Shown here: piece after piece, positions 60,001 through 64,000 of the stretch | Layout: every line of letters starts with the position of its first letter | How positions within the stretch are numbered: the first letter of the stretch is position 1 | Assembly (NCBI RefSeq): GCF_002368295.1 | Contig: NZ_AP018248.1 | Location: forward strand, 5,842,979-5,906,978 | Reading direction: 5' to 3' | Source of the DNA: Tolypothrix tenuis PCC 7101 | GTDB lineage: Bacteria; Cyanobacteriota; Cyanobacteriia; Cyanobacteriales; Nostocaceae | Length of the DNA: 64,000 nucleotides | Notes under the pieces: generated by a model | What the model was told of the DNA's origin: nothing | The model's database searches: none | What the model saw: only the letters and a program-made list of their open reading frames with translations | Translations under genes and position numbers: made by a program

Positions 60001-61961
60001 TTTATTTGAGAGTTATTAATTATAATATTCTGAGGATAAAAATTAGCATATTCTGATTTACCAATATAGATAATACCAGAATCACCAACACTAGAAATAT
60101 TGCTATTATTTTCAATTTTAACTTCCTGACTGGCACTAATTGCTACATCTCCTGCATAGCCATTGCCATTGTTGCTAGTATCTAAGCTAGATTGATTTAA
60201 ATAGACAGATCCACCATTAGATTTAATGATGATGCTACTAAATTCTGTATCATTATCAGAATTACTAGAAGCCATTATGTTACCAAGGTAGATATTGCCT
60301 AATGCTTGAATATTTACATCTCCAGCCAATCCATTATGAGTTTCAGATATGATATTTGCTAATGTTGTATCAATATCACCATGTTTACTAATCAGGCTAA
60401 TATTACCGCCATTGCCATCGACTTCCTCAAATAAATCAGAAAGTAAATCTCCATGAGTAATAATGTTGCCATTGCTAATCAGATTAATATTATTGCCACT
60501 ATCCAAGCCTAAAGAAATATCAATTGTGCCATTAGTTGTAATATTACCTCGTGAATCAAGAGTAACATCACCAAAAGTATGAATTGAACCTGTGGTAATA
60601 TTTCCTGGTAGATTATTAGGTGAATACTGATTAGTTAACAGAATTTGACCTTTTATCGGTTCATCTGCTTCTGTTTTATTGACATTAATAATACTCCCGA
60701 TATTGATATCTGCACTCGTACTAGGTACATGAGTTTTAACTTGACCAATTAGCCCTATAATCGGCTCTGGTATCATTCCAGGAAAACCAAAAGCTGTAGT
60801 TCCAGCACGAATATCTAATGTTGGTTCAGAAGCGCCTTGAATATAGACATAATTTGTATCATCTGGTAAGGTCTCGGACAGTGGCACATCTTCTGTAATA
60901 GAGTTTTTTGGAGCAGTTGTGTCTGCACCTGTAATAAAAATACTGCCAATATTGACGGAACCTCCTGCGAAAATATGCAAAGATGCTCCTTCATAGCTAT
61001 CAAAACTCACATCTCCACTAGCCCGGATAATAGGATCATGAGGACTGGAAAGCTTACCTAGACTACTATCTAGTTTCTCAATGCGAAAATTCCCCCCACT
61101 CCAATAATGAGCATCTCCTCCCACAGTATTTGCACTCCGCAGCAATAAATCACCGCCAGCAAATAAGCCACTATCAGGGTGATTCAAGGCAAAAATATCA
61201 ATATTCTGATTACCTTGTACTAGTAAATTCCCACTTGCAGCCACAATTAAAGGATTAATCGCTGTATCTCGCAGTTTGACAGTATCTTGTGCTTGCAGTG
61301 TTAAATCTTTGCCTGCTTGTAGCCTACCTTGTAAGTCCAGACTACCAGCGATCAAGCTTAAATCTTGCCCTGTAGTTAAATTACCAGTGTTGCTAATACT
61401 TGCAGGGTGATTCGCGCCAAATTGCAATCCCGGACGAATGCTTACAGTCAGCAGTGGCGCGGCTTCTGGATTGATAGCGCTGAATTTCAAGCCATTTTCA
61501 AAGATAAAGCTATTGGCTGTTGTCGCCAGAAACGAACCTGCGACATCCAAGCGAGCATTCGGCCCAAAAATAATACCATTGGGATTGAGTAAAAATAGAT
61601 TTGCTCTACCATCTATGCCCAAAGTACCAAATATGTTGGAGCGATCGCTACCTGTGACGCGAGTCCAAATGTTCTCAATACCTGCTGGATTGGCAAAGTA
61701 TATTCTTTGACTATCGCCAACATTAAATTGCAAAAAACTCTGGAATAAATTTACACCTCTAGTCGCTCCACCTTCAATCAAGGTTGCAGGTAAACCCTGA
61801 ACTTGGGTATTTGGTTTGAGGGTTGCACTTTCTGCACCTAATGTCCCATCCGGGATAATTTGAGCGCGTGCAGAATCAATCCATGCGATAAATACACCAC
61901 AGATTGCTAATAAATTTAGCAACCTCAATAGCCATAATTGTTGGCGAGGAGCTGGAACCAT
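57030..61961 (-). CDS. Giant TPS-type filamentous haemagglutinin/S-layer family protein
   Basis: The 1643-residue protein has a signal peptide ending near residue 34 (IDSARAQ), then a two-partner-secretion N-domain (about 40-160) with the hallmark NPNGIIFGPNARL, and a very long parallel beta-helix of short hydrophobic/Gly/Asn repeats (NI-x-T-x-S-L-x-L type). The C-terminus ends CAVKK with a cysteine. Such proteins are exported by a TpsB outer-membrane porin and act as adhesins or surface proteins. No TpsB gene is in the window. A DUF928 gene lies just upstream in the same direction. Confidence 0.92.
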   Translation of the reverse strand: MVPAPRQQLWLLRLLNLLAICGVFIAWIDSARAQIIPDGTLGAESATLKPNTQVQGLPATLIEGGATRGVNLFQSFLQFNVGDSQRIYFANPAGIENIWTRVTGSDRSNIFGTLGIDGRANLFLLNPNGIIFGPNARLDVAGSFLATTANSFIFENGLKFSAINPEAAPLLTVSIRPGLQFGANHPASISNTGNLTTGQDLSLIAGSLDLQGRLQAGKDLTLQAQDTVKLRDTAINPLIVAASGNLLVQGNQNIDIFALNHPDSGLFAGGDLLLRSANTVGGDAHYWSGGNFRIEKLDSSLGKLSSPHDPIIRASGDVSFDSYEGASLHIFAGGSVNIGSIFITGADTTAPKNSITEDVPLSETLPDDTNYVYIQGASEPTLDIRAGTTAFGFPGMIPEPIIGLIGQVKTHVPSTSADINIGSIINVNKTEADEPIKGQILLTNQYSPNNLPGNITTGSIHTFGDVTLDSRGNITTNGTIDISLGLDSGNNINLISNGNIITHGDLLSDLFEEVDGNGGNISLISKHGDIDTTLANIISETHNGLAGDVNIQALGNIYLGNIMASSNSDNDTEFSSIIIKSNGGSVYLNQSSLDTSNNGNGYAGDVAISASQEVKIENNSNISSVGDSGIIYIGKSEYANFYPQNIIINNSQINSDNGNSQGQSGEISIESLNNILITNSKIVSGTTGLDSTANAGNISIKSIGSVFFSKSEVYNDVITGGTGNSGKFSIDSGVISLDKTNVQSGNNGSGKSGDIDIHGSESISLNSAKLFTNNYGSGVAGYIKLIAANNVAIDNSTITSESNYNGDADLYSNINIEATQGSVFLNQSKISTTNFSLGYAGDVSINARDDISIFKSSSGSQEDSHYRGIFSNGNLGNIYIGWVPNSSLIPKKVTIDQSFLSTSNQVDGDNQAAIFAKNTGDIRIQSLGDLVFTSSNLETVTNGSGAGGSIYIDAKSISLSDQSSLLANTLGTGKAGSVTVTAAGGSLSLSESSINTGSNDLSLDDSHTSQEGEGGGGDINISAANLLLTKKAYLNASTFGAGNSGNFSIVVDKNISFTNSSILNARTYGTGHGGNINIKTQSFNFNDESLIQAETFGSGNASNLDITAQLLSFSNTSRIDAQTFGSGNAGNINIKTQSLSLTEGSRINADTRSSGKGGNININPWNEQNQAAASVDISGYALLNKFSSGLFVNTESTETNAGAGGNINIRTGTLSISDGGVLSAPSKSSGNGGDISVNVNNLEIKGGGQILTNGYRSGAAGNIKINATDNITISGQDFTYQERLNELIASLDSIKDIYDFVKPKNEQEAKGILGSINQYSGLFANTESNSTGQGGTINIDPEQVTIKDSARISVDSQGSGVAGSISITADRLTLDTKAEITADTNSGQGGSITLNLQDLLLFRRQSFISTTAGRQGAGGDGGAIAIKLNSNNGFIVSPASENNDIAANAFSGSGGTIEIDAKGVIGLATLTRQELEQKLGTTDPAKLDSQYLQTNDITAISQTDPQLNGVISISSPDIDPSKGIVSLPTNASDPSQQIAQNCGAGDEKTSGQFTDVGRGGLPPKPDELLSANTVWEDIRMTANSLHTINSSYSRTAKPPQQKAVLIMPATGWVFNDKGDVTLVSQTPKTAASWLNSSSCAVKK

Positions 61962-62084
61962 ATCAGTATTGCCCTGGGAGTTTCCCCTGATTAATACAAA
62001 TCTCTGCGGAAATTTAAGTATTTTTTTGGATAAAAATTATCCAATATTTTACTCATCTCCCAAGGCAAATGGCGAGGTTATGGT

Positions 62085-62245
62085 TTAGGGGATGGGTAAT
62101 GGGTAATGGGGGATGGGTAATAGAGATTTCTCCTTATCCCCCTCATCCCCCTTATCTCCCTTATCCCCCTCATCTCCCTCATCCCCAATCCCCAATCCCC
62201 AATCCCTCATCCCCAATCCCCAGTCCCCAATCCCCAGTCCCCTTC
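62085..62245. repeat. STRR tract (GGGTAAT, CCCCTCATC and CCCCAAT types)
   Basis: Several heptamer families follow one another over about 160 bp between the haemagglutinin and DUF928 genes. The open frames that cross it on the plus strand are repeat artefacts. Confidence 0.9.
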
Positions 62246-63217
62246 TCACCTTGTCCCCCCTGCTCTCTCTGCTGCACCATTACCCATTGTTCCCTGCTGA
62301 GTAGTGCAGCAAGGTGGTAATAAAGGCTGATCTGCTACTGCGTCGAGCTTCACGGATTTCAATAAATCTGACCAATATTGCTTTATTTTCGGGTCATTTG
62401 GACTCTGGCGGCGTAAATCAGCCAAAATGCTGAGGGCGTTCTCCCAAAATCCAGCTGTTGCATAGAGAACTGCGCGATCTAAAGGTGTTGGTGTCTCTTT
62501 TACCTGTGCAGCAATGTTTTCATCTTGCATAACTTGGATTTTACCTTCTAGATAAAAATCGCGATCGCGGCTATTGGGATCGCAAACCATCGAAAAGGCC
62601 CAAGTATATTCTTTGCCAGGTTTCAAAGGCGGTTGATTAGCTTTGAGGGTAATCCCCACAATTCCAGCTTGATCAAAAGCTTTGAAATTCTCCTTATATA
62701 ACGGATCGAGATTCTCGTCCTCCCGCAGTACAAATTCTAGTTCTGTAACTGTTCTGGAAGCTTGAGGAATAGAGAAGAAGAATGTGGGACGCTCTTCTGT
62801 GGTGTATTGAGTGTCTCTATTGCTGGGGATTAAAGGAATCACCACTTCTCCACGCTGAAAGCAAGCTCCCCGTGATGCTGCTGAACCGACTCTATTTGGT
62901 TTTCCTGGAACGAAGCTAATCAAAGTCTTGCGACCTTGAATATATCCCGTGACATTTCTAATTGCTGTGGTAGCATATATATCTCCGGGACGTAGTTGCG
63001 CTGCTTGCTGAAAATATCCTAAAGCTCTGCGATAGTTTCTGCGCTTAGTTTCTGTGTAGCCCAACCTCATATATTGGTTGTAACTATTTGTTACTTGCGC
63101 TACTTGAAAAACTGGCTCTAATGCGAAAATTTTGCTCGTGCTGACAGCCCCAAAAGGTAAGCAGACTAAAAGAGCAAACAGATAACTTTTCCACAATTTA
63201 CGTTTCATAATCTTCAT
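62246..63217 (-). CDS. DUF928 family protein
   Basis: The 323-residue protein has a signal peptide (about 1-30), a TPR-like start (YMRLGYTETKRRNYRRALGYFQQAAQL), and the DUF928 core with AASRGACFQRG, RPTFFFSIPQ, WAFSMVCDPNSRDRDFYLEG and the closing TPLDRAVLYATAGFWENALSILADL. DUF928 genes frequently neighbour haemagglutinin and CHAT protein genes in cyanobacteria. The final 20 residues (GTMGNGAAERAGGTR) run into the repeat tract and are probably not part of the original protein. Confidence 0.87.
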   Translation of the reverse strand: MKIMKRKLWKSYLFALLVCLPFGAVSTSKIFALEPVFQVAQVTNSYNQYMRLGYTETKRRNYRRALGYFQQAAQLRPGDIYATTAIRNVTGYIQGRKTLISFVPGKPNRVGSAASRGACFQRGEVVIPLIPSNRDTQYTTEERPTFFFSIPQASRTVTELEFVLREDENLDPLYKENFKAFDQAGIVGITLKANQPPLKPGKEYTWAFSMVCDPNSRDRDFYLEGKIQVMQDENIAAQVKETPTPLDRAVLYATAGFWENALSILADLRRQSPNDPKIKQYWSDLLKSVKLDAVADQPLLPPCCTTQQGTMGNGAAERAGGTR

Positions 63218-63624
63218 TCTGTTACTACCACTCTTCTAAGGTGGGCATCCAGCCAAAGCCTTGTTTTATAGTAATTTCCTGAACAGCAATCTTAATAAAT
63301 TAAAAAAAATTAGCCTCAACACGCTTGTGTATTTATATTGGCTGCGAGATAGATACTTGTCTCAGACAAGATATGGTAATTACTAGTTCCCATTTTTGAT
63401 ATTGAAATGTTTTGTCTAGTCAGTCATTAACTTTTGAGCATTTGTAGTTTCTCACAAATGATTTACTACTGCTATACAAGTAAACCATACAAACACAACA
63501 AAATACCTGAGGCGAGCTTTGAAAAATACTAATGTTGAATGCCCAATACGCTCATCCCCTCTCTAGACATTTATTAGTCAACACTATTTTTCAGGCAGAG
63601 CGTTCACTACTAAATTAAAAAATA
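63218..63624. other. 407-bp AT-rich intergenic region
   Basis: No gene, strong palindrome or repeat tract is visible between the EamA fragment and the DUF928 gene. It should contain the promoter of the DUF928/haemagglutinin unit close to 63220-63330. Confidence 0.5.
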
Positions 63625-64000
63625 TTATATTCCTTTAAATCCCATGTGAGTTTCTACTTCTTGTTCTGCTGGAGTAGAACTCAACTTCCTAGATGCAAAT
63701 TTGCGAGAACTATGACGTAAATTAGCAATTTGGCTCAAAAATATGCCTATTAAAATCAAGCCACCACCAATATACTGAGCCATTGTAGGGGCTTCATTTA
63801 ATATCAAAAAAGCGGCAACGATACCGACAATTGGTGTAAATGAGCCGATTAAGGATGCTGTAGACACTGTAGAATCTCTTAAGCCTTTAAGCCAAAATGA
63901 CTGGCCTAGCACTACAATAACGGCACCATAAACTAACATCCATTGCCACAGAAATGGTGAGAACACATCGATAAAATGCTCTTTACCATAAAGTGTTAAA
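63625..64000 (-). CDS. EamA/DMT family transporter, 5' part outside the window
   Basis: The frame stays open to the right edge, so the gene starts beyond 64000. The visible C-terminal half has the second EamA repeat: WQWMLVYGAVIVVLGQSFWLKGL, STASLIGSFTPIVGIVAAFLILNEAPT and QYIGGGLILIGIFLSQI, then a basic tail with Ser/Arg-rich residues. The family is clear, the substrate unknown. Confidence 0.85.
   Translation of the reverse strand, partial: LTLYGKEHFIDVFSPFLWQWMLVYGAVIVVLGQSFWLKGLRDSTVSTASLIGSFTPIVGIVAAFLILNEAPTMAQYIGGGLILIGIFLSQIANLRHSSRKFASRKLSSTPAEQEVETHMGFKGI

Noticed and set aside
62069..62320. Overlapping Pro/Ser-rich plus-strand frames
   Set aside because: They are translations of tandem heptamers and overlap the DUF928 gene.

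Overview
The window looks like chromosomal DNA of a filamentous, probably heterocyst-forming (Nostocales) cyanobacterium. The octamer GCGATCGC (HIP1) recurs throughout. Heptameric tandem repeats of the CCCCAAT, CCCCAGT and GGGCATT type fill many intergenic gaps. The gene families (RppA/RppB, Uma2, DUF928, TPS-type haemagglutinin, TubC-type NRPS) are typical of that group. No rRNA, tRNA, CRISPR array or full-length transposase was seen.

1-15.6 kb (+ strand): the baseplate, spike, cargo and ATPase end of an extracellular-type contractile injection system (eCIS). In order: a truncated repeat-rich protein, a LysM tube-initiator protein, a gpD-like hub, a gp5/VgrG-like spike, gp25, two baseplate-J proteins, a gpI-like tail protein with an unusual duplicated architecture, a PAAR-like tip, a DUF4157 (HELTH) cargo candidate, a small DcrB/PsbP-fold-like protein and a two-module AAA+ ATPase. 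Sheath, tube, tape-measure and cap genes are not visible and presumably lie to the left.

15.7-24.3 kb: housekeeping and stress genes (Tat-exported dienelactone hydrolase, MDR oxidoreductase, GlsB-like and AI-2E family membrane proteins) and the two-component pair rppA/rppB. They are separated by repeat-rich spacers with two MITE-like elements and several palindromes.

24.3-44.3 kb: a probable organosulfur and small-molecule scavenging region. It holds an SsuA-like sulfonate-binding lipoprotein behind a structured leader and an inverted-repeat operator candidate, then an AprA-like flavoprotein, a methyltransferase and an AprB-like 2[4Fe-4S] ferredoxin. Next come a divergent ArgJ paralogue and a HicA-like/DUF4365 pair. 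A long minus-strand series runs SDR, TauD/AtsK-like dioxygenase, two tandem LLM flavin monooxygenases, EamA exporter, HAD phosphatase, TSUP exporter, HpxZ-like, three related small enzymes and a second TSUP exporter. Oxygenative desulfonation would release sulfite, and TSUP proteins are a family that can export sulfite-like anions, so the gene set is coherent. Substrates are not known.

44.9-50.3 kb: a stand-alone RibD-type deaminase and a single NRPS (TubC docking, C, A, PCP, C). In this NRPS both C domains lack the catalytic second His and the A domain lacks its A3 phosphate loop.

50.8-64 kb: TPR protein, MobA-like nucleotidyltransferase, long RluA-type pseudouridine synthase, a membrane-anchored coiled-coil macro-domain protein, Uma2 nuclease, a methyltransferase, a giant TPS-type haemagglutinin with a DUF928 partner, and an EamA transporter cut by the right edge.
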